From: Halorhodospira halochloris
Lineage (GTDB): Bacteria; Pseudomonadota; Gammaproteobacteria; Nitrococcales; Halorhodospiraceae
NCBI RefSeq assembly: GCF_002356555.2
Contig: NZ_AP017372.2
Span: 1,488,001 to 1,552,000, forward strand
Direction: 5' to 3'
Length of the DNA: 64,000 bases
A model generated the notes under the pieces. That model was not told where the DNA came from. It saw only the letters and a program-made list of their open reading frames with translations, and did not search any database. Numbering within the stretch: the stretch's first letter is position 1; the number at the start of each line of letters is the position of its first letter. Both the position numbers and the translations under genes were made by a program. Positions 51,131 through 61,285 of this stretch are shown here, one piece after another.

Positions 51131-51288
51131 GAGCAGCAGCAAGATCAGATCCGCAAGGAGCGTAAGCGTGCTAAAGAACTTGAGAGCGAGCTTCGACGCA
51201 AGGAACAGGCGCTTGCTGAGACAGCGGCTCTATTAGCGCTGCGAAAAAAAGCCAATGCGATCTGGGGAACGGAAGACGAGGACGCATG
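51131..51288 (+). pseudogene. IS3-family orfA, C-terminal remnant
   Basis: The frame reads RKERKRAKELESELRRKEQA then LALRKKANAIWGTEDEDA, the leucine-zipper end of an IS3-family OrfA. The HTH half is missing. Its stop overlaps the orfB start (ATGA). Confidence 0.75.
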
Positions 51289-52362
51289 ATCAGTGCCTCA
51301 GATCGCGAAACTGCTGTGAAGCTGATCGACGAAGCGCGTGCGAACGGGGCTCGGCTCGAGCCGGCCTGTCGGGAGCTAGGTATAACGCCGCGCACTTACC
51401 AGCGCTGGAAGCGTGTCGACGAAGGAAGCGGCGTCAAGGCCGACCAAAGGCCATTGACGCCGCGGCCGACGCCTCCCAATGCGCTGACCACAGAGGAGAA
51501 AGCGGCGATACTTGAAGCTTGTCATAGGCCGGAGCACGCCGACTTGCCGCCGGCACAGATCGTAGCCCGACTAGCCGATGAAGAGGGGATCTATATAGCC
51601 TCAGAATCAAGCTTCTATCGCGTACTACGCGCCAACGCGGAGCAGCGCCATCGCGGTCGCGCAAAAGCGCCGATACGGCGTAAGCGTCCGACCAGCTACC
51701 GAGCCGATCAACCCAACACGGTTTGGTCGTGGGATATCACATGGATACCCGGCCCAGCAAAAGGTATCTTCTTGTATTTGTTCATGATTATCGACATTTA
51801 CTCGCGTAAGATAGTCGGTTGGGAGGTGCATGAAAACGAGACCGGAGCTGCGGCGGCAGCCCTGCTTGAGCAGACCGTGCTAGCCGAGGGGTGTTTAACG
51901 CGCCCCTTGGTATTGCACTCGGATAACGGTTCACCGCTTAAGGGAGCCACTATGCTAGAGACCATGCGGCGGCTGCAAATTGAGACCTCATTCAGTCGTC
52001 CGCGCGTATCCAACGACAACCCCTACTCAGAGGCACTGTTCAGGACATGCAAGTACGTCCCTAGCTTCCCTTCTCGTGGTTTCTCTGGGCTCAAGGATGC
52101 CCGCACGTGGGTAGCCAATTTCGTGCAATGGTACAACCATCACCACCGCCACAGCAGCATAAAGTACGTCACACCGCAGCAGCGCCACCTGGGACTTGAT
52201 CAAGAGATCTTAGAAGAGCGCCAAAAGCTCTATGAGAAAGCCAAGGAACGCAACCCTCAGCGCTGGAGCGGAGAAACTCGGGATTGGAGTCCCGTCGGCC
52301 CCGCCTGGTTGAACCCTGAACTTGACAGCCAGGGGGTCCAGGATAAGGAGCTTTCCAAATAA
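51286..52362 (+). CDS. IS3-family transposase OrfB
   Basis: This 358-residue protein has an N-terminal HTH_21-type region and an integrase core with all three acidic residues: WSWDITWI, LHSDNGSP, NPYSEALF followed by 35 residues and the K/R-containing HHHRHSSIKYVTP. OrfB is intact, but orfA is truncated, so the element cannot make its OrfAB fusion. No terminal inverted repeats were found by eye. Confidence 0.9.
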   Translation: MISASDRETAVKLIDEARANGARLEPACRELGITPRTYQRWKRVDEGSGVKADQRPLTPRPTPPNALTTEEKAAILEACHRPEHADLPPAQIVARLADEEGIYIASESSFYRVLRANAEQRHRGRAKAPIRRKRPTSYRADQPNTVWSWDITWIPGPAKGIFLYLFMIIDIYSRKIVGWEVHENETGAAAAALLEQTVLAEGCLTRPLVLHSDNGSPLKGATMLETMRRLQIETSFSRPRVSNDNPYSEALFRTCKYVPSFPSRGFSGLKDARTWVANFVQWYNHHHRHSSIKYVTPQQRHLGLDQEILEERQKLYEKAKERNPQRWSGETRDWSPVGPAWLNPELDSQGVQDKELSK

Positions 52363-52566
52363 TGATTGAGGCGACAACTACCTTGACAAACGCCGCTCCT
52401 GATAGGCCAAGGTTTCTGCACAGTGCCCAAGTTCACCGAGGCCTCCCCTGCCCCAATGCAAGGGCGCATCAATGCTCTATGGCAATTATATCCCAGGTTT
52501 ACGATCTCAGAAGACAGCGTTACCCTGTAACGATAATAGAGCTGCTTACCTAAACGGGGTTTAAAT

Positions 52567-52863
52567 GTGATCGGCTATCACCACCGTAACCCTTACCAAG
52601 GCTACCCGCTTCTTGAGCAACAGGATGATGTAGAGCTAGTGCGTATTGACCCTGAGAAGAACGTGTGGCGATTTTACTATCTCTGGCTAGCACCAGATTT
52701 TTTCTGCTCAGTAAGACTGGTGCGCTTCTGGGGAAGAATCAGCACTAGTGGAGGACAGCACCGGGTAGAACCATTTGATGATATCGAGCAGGCGCGCGAT
52801 GCCCTCGCAAAGATCGTTAATCAGAAGCTGCGCCGGGGATATAGATACAAAGGTGCGCTTTAG
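52567..52863 (+). CDS. Stand-alone WGR-domain protein
   Basis: This 98-residue protein with a GTG start is almost wholly a WGR domain: ELVRIDPEKNVWRFYYLWLA at the front, LVRFWGRISTSGGQHRVEPF with the WGR triad, and a helix ending KLRRGYR. WGR domains bind nucleic acid ends in PARP-like and MolR proteins. Stand-alone forms occur on plasmids. Its stop lies 14 bp before the start of repeat copy 2. Confidence 0.82.
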   Translation: MIGYHHRNPYQGYPLLEQQDDVELVRIDPEKNVWRFYYLWLAPDFFCSVRLVRFWGRISTSGGQHRVEPFDDIEQARDALAKIVNQKLRRGYRYKGAL

Positions 52864-53060
52864 AGAGATCCTTGAAGCGCACGGGCGTAAGCCTGGCGTG
52901 CGGTGCGGGTAATCGCCAGCTGGCGGTTAAGCCGCTCGATCTCCTGATCTGCCACACGCAGGTTGATTAGCTGCTGACGGGCGTTTTCACTCATCTCATC
53001 AATCTTGTACTCGGTACCATCTATGGTGACAGTACGCTGCTGCGTCTCTTCTTCAGCCAT
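52860..53060 (-). CDS. DUF6447 small protein, copy with altered C-terminus
   Basis: Identical to the copy at 22408 up to RALQG, after which the repeat boundary replaces the last residues with SL and a stop. The ribosome site and start are unchanged, so it may still be made. Confidence 0.6.
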   Translation of the reverse strand: MAEEETQQRTVTIDGTEYKIDEMSENARQQLINLRVADQEIERLNRQLAITRTARQAYARALQGSL

Positions 53061-53458
53061 CGTTTCCTCCTAGTTGAATGTCCGGTCTAACTCTGTGGCT
53101 CACGATTGTAACGGCTGTTGATTATAGTTCCTGATAAGGTGGCAGTACATCACTCATCAAAGGCTGCAAGATCAATTACCGCTGCCGCTTGAACTGCATA
53201 CTCTACGAAGAGCTTCTCACAGGCGCGATGGTTCTGGCGCATAACCAATTCCGACTTGACTTGCAGGCCCGACGGCGCATTTACTCGCTCACGCTGGGAC
53301 AACTGATCCCGCGTTATTCATGAGAAGCCGAGTTTAACCCTTAGAAGAGATGTTGCTTGAACAGGCTGAACAAGAGAGATTTGCCCCCAAAACCACTGAC
53401 ACAAAAGCGCCATTCCAGACTACCCTTAGGTACACCGGATTCACGATCGTTCAACTCT

Positions 53459-53917
53459 TCACTCCTCCGACTCCTTCGACCGGGAGCCTTTGCTCGAGTA
53501 CTTCAACTTCCTAATTTCTTCCTGGGTCAGCGCGGGAGGGTCCCCGAGCCTGATATTTCTATTCAGTTCGACCATCAGAGCCACGATATCCTCTTTATCT
53601 GCCTGACTCCTACCTGACTTAATCGCCGTCATCAGGCTCTCCATTGGTAGCGAGAGAACCAACCCGCCCTCATCGAGCTGGACCTGGACACCAAGGCGGC
53701 GGAAAACCGCCAGCAATGCTTCCAGTGTGCTTGTCCTAACCTTGTCGACATCTCTAAGCGTCTCGACCCTATTGATGGTTGGTCGCGAAACCTGCGAAGC
53801 CTTGGCTAGGTCCGATTGGCTCATATTGAAAAGCGCGCGGAGAGTCCGAAGCACCACCGAAACCTGTTCAGCGTAACTTGGCAGATGCTCTTGACCTTTT
53901 CTGTCCTTGTGATTCAT
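53459..53917 (-). CDS. XRE-type regulator, second copy
   Basis: Identical in sequence to the regulator at 23019-23477. Confidence 0.75.
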   Translation of the reverse strand: MNHKDRKGQEHLPSYAEQVSVVLRTLRALFNMSQSDLAKASQVSRPTINRVETLRDVDKVRTSTLEALLAVFRRLGVQVQLDEGGLVLSLPMESLMTAIKSGRSQADKEDIVALMVELNRNIRLGDPPALTQEEIRKLKYSSKGSRSKESEE

Positions 53918-54186
53918 GATGAATATCATTACTTGCTTATGAATTTTGATGAACCATTTTAGCACCTCATGAAACACATTATGCCACCAATCGGGCTCGT
54001 TACAAACATGCTCACGGGGCTTACCGCGATTGAGGAAGCGTCGTCATCACCATGAGTTGACCCAACAGCAGACATGAAGAGCTTGCCACCACTCAAAATG
54101 ATGCGTGAACGGAGCCGCAAAGATACGCCACACGCAAAGCGCGAGATGAAGTGCTCAAGGCTCTGTGCAAACAGAACGAGCATCGT

Positions 54187-54405
54187 ATGGAGTTTGTGCC
54201 GGAGGATGAAATGCTATTAACTGACAGAGAAATCAGACAGCTCACCGGGCGGAAGCGGTTCGCCGCACAGTGCCGCGCCCTTGGCAGGATGGGACTGCCA
54301 CATGATAGAGACCCGGATGGCCGTCCGCTAGTATTGCGGGAGGTAGTTATGGAAAGATTAGGTGGAGAGAAGCCATCGCAAGAGTGGGAGCCTGGAAGAT
54401 GCTGA
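54187..54405 (+). CDS. DUF4224 protein, second copy
   Basis: Identical to the frame at 23747-23965. Confidence 0.62.
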   Translation: MEFVPEDEMLLTDREIRQLTGRKRFAAQCRALGRMGLPHDRDPDGRPLVLREVVMERLGGEKPSQEWEPGRC

Positions 54406-54655
54406 GCTTGAAGCCCTGCGCAGGGTGGCTAATGTAAGAATCAAGGCAATCATTGATATCGCTTACCTGACTGCTCTACGCAAAGGCGATCTGCTTAACC
54501 TGCGCTTATCGGATCTGTACGACGATTGGATTCAATGCCGAGTCGGCAAGACAGGTCAGGAGGTCAGGATTGGTTGGAGTGACGCGTTGCGAGAAGCTGT
54601 TAGCCGAGCTCGTAAATTGGCGCGCCGGGGAGGATTCGAACCCCCAACCTTCTGA
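54362..54655 (+). pseudogene. Tyrosine integrase fragment, second copy
   Basis: Identical to 23922-24215, again running into the tRNA-Arg 3' end. Confidence 0.75.
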
Positions 54656-54666
54656 TCCGTAGTCAG
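54618..54666 (-). tRNA. tRNA-Arg(ACG) 3' part, second copy
   Basis: Identical to the partial tRNA at 24178-24226; it also lacks the 5' half. Confidence 0.78.
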
Positions 54667-54669
54667 AGC

Positions 54670-55253
54670 CTTAAACAGCCCTTAAACTTCTGATAAAACA
54701 CAGGTTATGCCTTTCTGATATCTACAAAAGAAACACTCAAAACCCTACGTAAGCCTTTGATAAATAGGAGCCTGGTTGCATTTTTGTAGACAAGTTATCA
54801 CGCTTCATGCTCGTATAGCTTATCCATGATCAAGTTTGCGGCCTGTGCTAAGGAGCCAAAGCAATGTCTTAAGCGCACAGCACGATCAGTAGTCTAGGAA
54901 GGTTTCACTTTCTTTGCGGTTTTGTTTATTAGGGCCACAGTAGCCGGAGCTATATATCTCCAATCCGGGCTCTGAGCGTCGTGTGCCACCTCTTCTGCGC
55001 CAGGCTCCCCTATTTGCCAGAGAGTTACCGCACCCCAGCACGTGTTGACCAGCGACCACCTTGGCCGGATAATTCAACTACTCAATCAATGAGAGTGTCC
55101 AGAATCTGCTCAGCAGGACGGGATGAGACAGGCTAATTCACCCCACCGCCACCTCTAATTGGGCTCTGAGGTGGTAACTTGCTTGAAGAGACGACGGAAT
55201 GAAGGCTGTTCCCGGATACATTCTCGTCCCGCAAGTACGGTAGTATAGTAGGC
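54670..55253. other. Gene-poor debris, second copy
   Basis: Same content as 24230-24813, including the GCCGGATAATTCA motif. Confidence 0.4.
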
Positions 55254-55825
55254 ATGACGATCCCGAACTGGAACCATCAGGGGGTCCTCCCCCCTTACGT
55301 AGGGAGTCAGACTGGTTCCGATGGCCGCTCTCCCTATCCGACGACACTTGTCGAAGTGTTAGAGCACTTTGGCACTTCCCCTGAGCGATGCAAAGTCCTT
55401 CGTGGGTTTCTCGACTATCGGCAGGAGCTGTACAGCATCGGGGTTAAGCAGGGATTCCAGTGGGTGAACGGCAGCTTCGCGGAGAATGTGGAGATTCTCG
55501 AGGAGCGCCCCCCAGAGGACGTGGACGTAGTGACTTTTTTTGCGGTGCCTTCGGGAGAGAGCCAGCAAACGCTCTTGGAAAAAACGCGGACGTATTCCAT
55601 CCAGCCTCAGTAAAACGGCGGCATGGTGTCGATGGTTATCCAGTTCCTTGGGATGGCGGCGACTGGCAGAGGCTAGTGAAGCATGCGAGCTACTGGTACA
55701 GCCTTTGGTCTCATCGGCGTAACCACCTCTGGAAAGGATTCGTTCAGATCCCGTTGGAGCCTTCTGAAGAAGTCCCACGAGCGGTTTTGGATAACATCAC
55801 GTCGGCTATCGGGGAGAATAAATAA
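55254..55825 (+). pseudogene. DUF6932-like nucleotidyltransferase-type gene, frameshifted copy
   Basis: Same start as the intact gene at 24814, but the seven-A tract after CTCTTGG has six A here (about 55579-55584). The frame shifts after residue 115 and stops at 55613. The predicted GS...D-x-D region (residues 66-92) precedes the shift. The remaining codons to 55825 stay open in the other frame, so slippage or a one-base read error would restore the protein. Confidence 0.8.
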
Positions 55826-56760
55826 TGACGCGCCCTTCTGAACATGAGCAACTCTCTGCCGAGAAGGCGCAGCTCGAAAGTTTCCTCGCTGATGTTCCGC
55901 AGGAGAGTGCAATCGAGCGGATAGCACTAGAGGATCGCTTGGAAAGTGTTCGCGTTCGGCTCGAGGAGCTCGCCACCAATAGTAGCGAGGCAGCCCGGGT
56001 GAGTCTGACCTTCTCAGGCCAGCCCGTGCTGAACTCCGAGGGTATTTTGGCCGATTTCGGTGCAGCGGCTTTGCAGAAATTCGAACAGATGGTGGCAACG
56101 GTGGGTGCTTATCTACGCACAGGCGAACTTAGGTCCTCGGGGCCATTGCCAGCACGGCAAGAACACCGCCTTATGATCACAGGGACCACCGTGGGATCTT
56201 TTGGCTTTCATCTAGAAGAGAGGAGCGAACCTGAACAGCCGGAGATGGGGTTAGAAGATAGCTCGGTCCGAAAGGCTTTGGACCGAGTAACTCGTGTGAT
56301 AGAAGGAGCTCTAGAGTCCGAAGAGGCACTAGCTGAGGAGGTCTCCGATCTTGATTCTCGCTCAGTGCGAAGTCTGCATGAATTTATGAACACAGTCGCA
56401 AGTCGTGATGCCTGGTTCCGGCTGGAGGCCGTCGGTCGTCGCGTGGAATTCCCCGACATGGAGCATCTAAGCCGTACTGTGGAGTGGCTTCAAGAGGACA
56501 ATATCCATGAAGAAGAAGCGGAGCTGCGGGGCACTCTCGAAGGTTATTTGCCACACACGCGCACCTTCGAGCTTGCAGAAGACGAACTAGGCCTCGTGAA
56601 GGGTAAAATAGCTCCAGCGATTGACGATCCTCATGATTTACAGCCCTACCTGAAGAAGCGGGTTACTTTGAGCGTGCGGAAAACAGCTCTTGGAGGCGGT
56701 AAGCCCCGATTTGCTCTTGTATCCCCTCCCAGTTCGCCGGACGAGGATGCCGACGTGTAA
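55825..56760 (+). CDS. Partner of the DUF6932-like gene, second copy
   Basis: A 311-residue protein matching 25386-26321 with two changes seen (Lys to Gln in FSGKPVL, Ser to Gly in ADFSAA). It stays intact although the coupled upstream gene is frameshifted. Confidence 0.75.
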   Translation: MTRPSEHEQLSAEKAQLESFLADVPQESAIERIALEDRLESVRVRLEELATNSSEAARVSLTFSGQPVLNSEGILADFGAAALQKFEQMVATVGAYLRTGELRSSGPLPARQEHRLMITGTTVGSFGFHLEERSEPEQPEMGLEDSSVRKALDRVTRVIEGALESEEALAEEVSDLDSRSVRSLHEFMNTVASRDAWFRLEAVGRRVEFPDMEHLSRTVEWLQEDNIHEEEAELRGTLEGYLPHTRTFELAEDELGLVKGKIAPAIDDPHDLQPYLKKRVTLSVRKTALGGGKPRFALVSPPSSPDEDADV

Positions 56761-56940
56761 ACTAGCCGTCGTAGCCTTCTCTAGCTGAGCCAACGCTGCT
56801 CGGCATCTTCCACGCGGAGGCGGGTTTCCAGCGTGTATAGCTGGATGTCGAGCATGTCGAGCGGCTTGGCTTCCTCGCAGGGCGTACTTGGCGGCTTTGA
56901 TCAGCGGATTTTTGGGTTCAAGTCCGAGTTGTTGCTATGG

Positions 56941-57354
56941 CTATTCATTGCGTTGGCTTCCTTCTCCCCACTTCATTGCACCCAGCCAGAGGAGCTTGCC
57001 TAATGCGGGTGCTGCTGTGGAACAAATGAAAACATACGCCGCAGGACTCCACCCAAACCAGTAGCAGATAAAGCCGGTCACGATGCTTACCACGGATAGC
57101 ACGAACGCAGAGCTAAGAATAACTGGGACAAGAGAACTCCTGGGCGGACCTATTAAGAAGGCTGTCATAGCGACGACGAATAAAGAAAGGAGCAATGAGC
57201 GTACGAGAAGATCTATCAAGCTTTCGCCTTCAAACCACGGCAAGCCAATCGTATCAACTATAACTAGATTGCTAGACATAAGCGCAACGGCAAATACCCC
57301 GAGACTGCCCCCAAAACGCTCAGATAGATCACGAAGCGTATCTGGTGATATCAA
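56941..57354 (-). CDS. Small membrane protein, second copy
   Basis: Identical to 26502-26915. In this copy it lies 114 bp beyond the stop of the complete TrlF gene, on the same strand. Confidence 0.6.
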   Translation of the reverse strand: MISPDTLRDLSERFGGSLGVFAVALMSSNLVIVDTIGLPWFEGESLIDLLVRSLLLSLFVVAMTAFLIGPPRSSLVPVILSSAFVLSVVSIVTGFICYWFGWSPAAYVFICSTAAPALGKLLWLGAMKWGEGSQRNE

Positions 57355-57467
57355 ACCCGACCTCCACTGTCATACCAGTTTATTCAAAAGACGCGATCTT
57401 TGCGCGTATTTTACTGATGCCGTATAACGTCATCCATAATCCCGTATTAGGACGCGATAGCATCATT

Positions 57468-60400
57468 TTACCTATGAAGCCCGTACTTCGATCCACGAAC
57501 GTCAAACGCCGGCCAGGTACCTTCGAGGATATCAACAGATGAAGCCGCTATACTCACGCTCTCTATTGATCCCGACTTATAAACTACCGTGTTGTTTTGG
57601 TCTGTCACGATTTCTGCTACTATTATCTGATTCGCGTCACAAACAATCGCTAAATTCGGATTGTGGGTTACTATTATAACTTGCCGATGCTCTGCGGCAG
57701 ATTTGATAGCACTCACAAGAGTGTTGTAAATTGTTTCGTTGTCTAGGTTGCCCTCGGGCTGGTCTATTAAAAGAGGCGTGCCCTCAGGGCTCAGAACGAG
57801 GTGAAACACTAAGAGCAAAACGCCTCTTTCACCTGGCGATAACCTTTCAATTCTCTTTTCTCCCCATCGAATCTCATATATTGCGGCGAACTTTTCGAGC
57901 CCGTACAAGAAATTATACAGCTCATGGCGGGATGCGCTTCCTTTGATTTGGTCGTCTGGGTTGCGCGTTGGCTGGTGACCTTCATCCTCTCGCAAATCAG
58001 CTCGAAGTGCTTGTTCTAGCGCCTCCGCTACTTTTGTTAACGTTCCGGCTGTATTATCAAAACACTCTTCAACTAGACCACTAGCCTTCTGTCGCCCTTC
58101 TTCGGATCCTGAAAATGTTCCGCGGCGCCCTTGATTGATATAGGAAAGGAACCCGTCAACTAATCCGACGTCTATGATTGATGCTGCAAAATTCAGTGGT
58201 ACCTCGTCTACACTCAGCTCCTCTTGCCACAACCGCTGCGCAACAGGCTGATATAATTCCTCCAGCTCCTTTCGCTCATTCTCGATGGCCTCAGCAATGC
58301 GCTGGGTAATGCGGGCACGTTCCCGTCGTGCGTCTTCAAGGCGCTGGTCTAGAGTTCCATCCTGTATAACAGAGATTTCCCGTCTTAGCTTCCGCAAGCC
58401 AGACTCTTCGTCATTTAGCAGACCCCAAACTCGTTTCTTCCAGCGCGCTCTATTTGCAAGCTCGCTATCGAACTCACGCTCTATGGCGCTCTGATCCCTT
58501 TGTAGCGCTTGCAGCTCCTCGTTGCAACGTGCGCACCACGCTAACAGCCCCTCCCCTTTTTCGCTGCCCAAAATAACATGCACTCGTTCCAGAGCTCTGT
58601 TCGCTTGCTCCTGTTTATCCCAGGTTTTGTCCCATTGAATTGATAGGGAAATAAAACTTTCCGGGTCCAGATCGACAGAATAAAAATCCTCACAGTATTT
58701 CTGAATCGTGTTTTCAATATGAGCTTTTACGTTCTCACCTACGCGGCTAAGGCGAATCGCACTTTCGCTGTATTGTCTCCATGCTTTCTCAATTCGGCGC
58801 ACTCTTTTTAGCCTTGCGTCGAGATCTCTAGCTCGTTTCCTTAGGCGTGCTGCGTGTTCCTCGACCTGCTTATCAGTCGCATTTATCGCTGCGCGTGACT
58901 TCACGGACAACCTAGGCTTTCCTTGCCAAGCCTCCCGTAATTCCTCTAGTCTCTGGTTCTCAAGATACTTGAGCCGCGCTATCCATTCGCTCGAAAGACG
59001 ATCCTCGAGATCGACAATCTTTTCGTTTACTACTTTTAGCTCACTACGGGCCTGCTCTGCACGGTCGCGAAACGGCCGAACACTCTCCGAGACTAGCTCT
59101 CGAAAGTTATTAGCTTTCTGCCGCTTATCTTCTGGCAGGTGTCGAAAAACTACTTGCTCAAGTTCGCGCGAGAACCTCACCGGTCCTTCATCGCTGATCT
59201 CAGTGCAAATATTTTCTATATAACTTTGAGGGAGATACTCGACCTTCCTAGGTTTACTATGGTCAGTCTTTTCATCTAGGCCGATAGAAATAACCTCTCC
59301 AGAGGCCCAGGTTACTTCTGTTTCAAATTTCGAGGCAAGGTTTTGCGGTCGTTTGCAAAATCGATCCCGATTTAGAAAAGAAAACTCTTCCTCCGCGTGC
59401 GAGTTGCCAGCCAGAGCCGCACAGTCTAAAAGAGCGCTTTTGCCAGATCCCTTGTTACCAATGATAGCTACAAGGCCAGGGTTAACAGGGAGTTCGACAT
59501 CAAACCATCCCGCATTTTCAGTGCTGGACTTCGGGCGAATAGCGATTTGATCAATGTAACGTGATGGGTTGCTTGCTAGGTCCTGAAGCTTGGGTGGCGT
59601 TGTACCGACGTACGAGCGAGCGGAAGGCTCATTGACACACTGACGAAGACCAGAAAATGTGAGCTCGCAGCACAGCCATGCGTCTCGTCCGAGAGGAAAC
59701 TGGAAAAGATCCTCGGTCTTGTGAGAATCAGACGTAGGAATGCATAATTTGAGATCACGGAACTCTTCTCGGAATTGTTCTTTGCTTGGGGATTTTTCCC
59801 CAATTGCCCACCGGCGGGTGTTCTCATTGCTACTAAAAAGAAGGTGTGACGCTTGAAGAAGACGCTTCCGAGTAGAGTGCGCCTGCCCATGCCAGCTAAG
59901 TCTCGAAAGATCCTCGTCAGGTGGTACTGCGATTAGGTATCGTCCCGAAAAGATGCTGGGGCTTTGTTGGAGAGCGCTCTGGACGTCACTTAAAGCGACG
60001 CTTGCCTGTTGCATTCCAATTTTGAGGGCGTCTTCCTTCGAGAAGGTCTCATGTTGGCTTTGTAGTAATTCGCCGTACTGGGCCAACATTTTCTTTTTTA
60101 AGGGCCAGCGCTCGGTTGGTGACTCGGGACCTGTTTCTACGTCAAATTTTAGTTGGTTAAGGAAGCGGTCCTCGATGTCATCCTCACAAACTTCTTCAGA
60201 AAAAATGACATGCAGATTGATACGCCTGCCTTCAATTAACTGGTCTAGTCGAAGCTCAACGTTGGGCAGCAGCAGAAGCTCGCACCCGTAAACAATGTAT
60301 TCTTCGGCGCAAATGTCTGCAAGCGGAGTAGGGTCGTTTTGAAGACGCTTCAGTTTCCTAAAGCCTTCAATCGTAAAGTAGTCGGTGACGCCAATTACAG

Positions 60401-60560
60401 AAACTTTATTGTGATATGCTTTCTCAAAGAGTGCTGCAGCGTAAGCAATAAAATCTGTCCCAAACTGGTTATTAAGGTAAGAAAATGGGGTGTGAACTTG
60501 GAGGTCCCATTTGTGCCATTGAGAGCCGCGTCCTTTGCTGCTAGCGCGAATATCTGACAT
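57468..60560 (-). CDS. TrlF-type PHP-domain SMC-like ATPase
   Basis: This 1030-residue protein has an N-terminal PHP-type domain with WDLQVHTPFSYLN (about 18) and later VIGVTDYF and SDSHKTED. An ABC/SMC-type ATPase is split by a long coiled coil (about 490-800). Walker A is IGNKGSGKSALLD (about 373), signature LSPGERGVLLL (about 920), Walker B LLIDQPEGNLDN (about 945), H-loop VTHNPN (about 972). This is the layout of TrlF-family AAA-like ATPases found in defence islands. A nuclease role for the PHP domain and the trigger are not known from sequence. It is complete here and truncated in repeat copy 1. Confidence 0.85.
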   Translation of the reverse strand: MSDIRASSKGRGSQWHKWDLQVHTPFSYLNNQFGTDFIAYAAALFEKAYHNKVSVIGVTDYFTIEGFRKLKRLQNDPTPLADICAEEYIVYGCELLLLPNVELRLDQLIEGRRINLHVIFSEEVCEDDIEDRFLNQLKFDVETGPESPTERWPLKKKMLAQYGELLQSQHETFSKEDALKIGMQQASVALSDVQSALQQSPSIFSGRYLIAVPPDEDLSRLSWHGQAHSTRKRLLQASHLLFSSNENTRRWAIGEKSPSKEQFREEFRDLKLCIPTSDSHKTEDLFQFPLGRDAWLCCELTFSGLRQCVNEPSARSYVGTTPPKLQDLASNPSRYIDQIAIRPKSSTENAGWFDVELPVNPGLVAIIGNKGSGKSALLDCAALAGNSHAEEEFSFLNRDRFCKRPQNLASKFETEVTWASGEVISIGLDEKTDHSKPRKVEYLPQSYIENICTEISDEGPVRFSRELEQVVFRHLPEDKRQKANNFRELVSESVRPFRDRAEQARSELKVVNEKIVDLEDRLSSEWIARLKYLENQRLEELREAWQGKPRLSVKSRAAINATDKQVEEHAARLRKRARDLDARLKRVRRIEKAWRQYSESAIRLSRVGENVKAHIENTIQKYCEDFYSVDLDPESFISLSIQWDKTWDKQEQANRALERVHVILGSEKGEGLLAWCARCNEELQALQRDQSAIEREFDSELANRARWKKRVWGLLNDEESGLRKLRREISVIQDGTLDQRLEDARRERARITQRIAEAIENERKELEELYQPVAQRLWQEELSVDEVPLNFAASIIDVGLVDGFLSYINQGRRGTFSGSEEGRQKASGLVEECFDNTAGTLTKVAEALEQALRADLREDEGHQPTRNPDDQIKGSASRHELYNFLYGLEKFAAIYEIRWGEKRIERLSPGERGVLLLVFHLVLSPEGTPLLIDQPEGNLDNETIYNTLVSAIKSAAEHRQVIIVTHNPNLAIVCDANQIIVAEIVTDQNNTVVYKSGSIESVSIAASSVDILEGTWPAFDVRGSKYGLHR

Positions 60561-60624
60561 CGTTTCTACCTGTATTTTTTCCTACGATCTTACTGGAACA
60601 GCCCACCTTATGATGTCCCCGACT

Positions 60625-61285
60625 GTCGAGTCGGCCCGAGGAACCTCCCCCCCGAGACGCTTCAAGAAACGTGCGTGACATTCTCGCATCAAACGGCTCA
60701 GATCATCGATCCACTCGGCCAGCATACCTGTAAAATGGCTTTGTCGTACTCACTGGATCCTCCTGATGTACGCTTGTCGCAGTGCCCACGACCCGATGAC
60801 GTGACCCCTTCGCTCCACGGCCATTACAGCCGCCTCGTCACTACTACGGATCACTCCGCCCCTGCGCCTCGCATCGGTACTCGAGACCTCGGGATGATTG
60901 TCCCTCGGTCGGCTCCCTTGGCATCGAGAAAACAGGTTACCACGTTCTATAACCAAGCCTGGAAAACCGTCACGCCGCATATACACCGGACGCCGCGCCC
61001 AGCCAATCATCAGGCACTCGCTGGGCTCGTCCTGGGCCCTTGACACGGCCACGGTACTTATATCCTTTAGATGCCTCATCAGCGGTTCACTCTCGTTCGT
61101 CTCGGTGATCCACACCTGACAGGTCGAGCCTGCCTTTTCCCCAACGCTCACCACCACTACTCTTAACCGCAGCAGCTTGGGGTGGTTTGTGCATCCTCCT
61201 GAAAGGCGGCACCGAGGGGCCTACCCTCATCTTGGATACAGCATGCAGCCGTCACGTCCCTGCCCACGGCTGCTTCGTGGCACAC
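60625..61285 (-). ncRNA. ORF-less group II intron
   Basis: On the minus strand the element starts GTGTGCC at 61285. It runs through typical ribozyme blocks (GGGCGGAGTGATCCGTAGTA, then GAGCGAAGGGG) and ends with a domain V at 60699-60666. Domain V begins GAGCCGTTTGATGCG, closes with CGCACGTTTC and holds the AGC triad. A domain VI-like stem and the end CTCGAC near 60625 follow. The reverse-transcriptase ORF normally in domain IV is missing. At about 660 bases it is a minimal intron that would need a maturase in trans. It sits between the TrlF and methylase genes, interrupting neither. Confidence 0.75.

Larger units (their letters stand above)
52877..57718. repeat. 4.84-kb direct repeat, copy 2
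   Basis: The partner of 22437-27279. Here the right side continues into the full TrlF gene, whereas the left edge cuts the DUF6447 gene. Visible differences from copy 1 are clustered between 55470 and 56060, including a one-base deletion near 55581. Confidence 0.95.
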
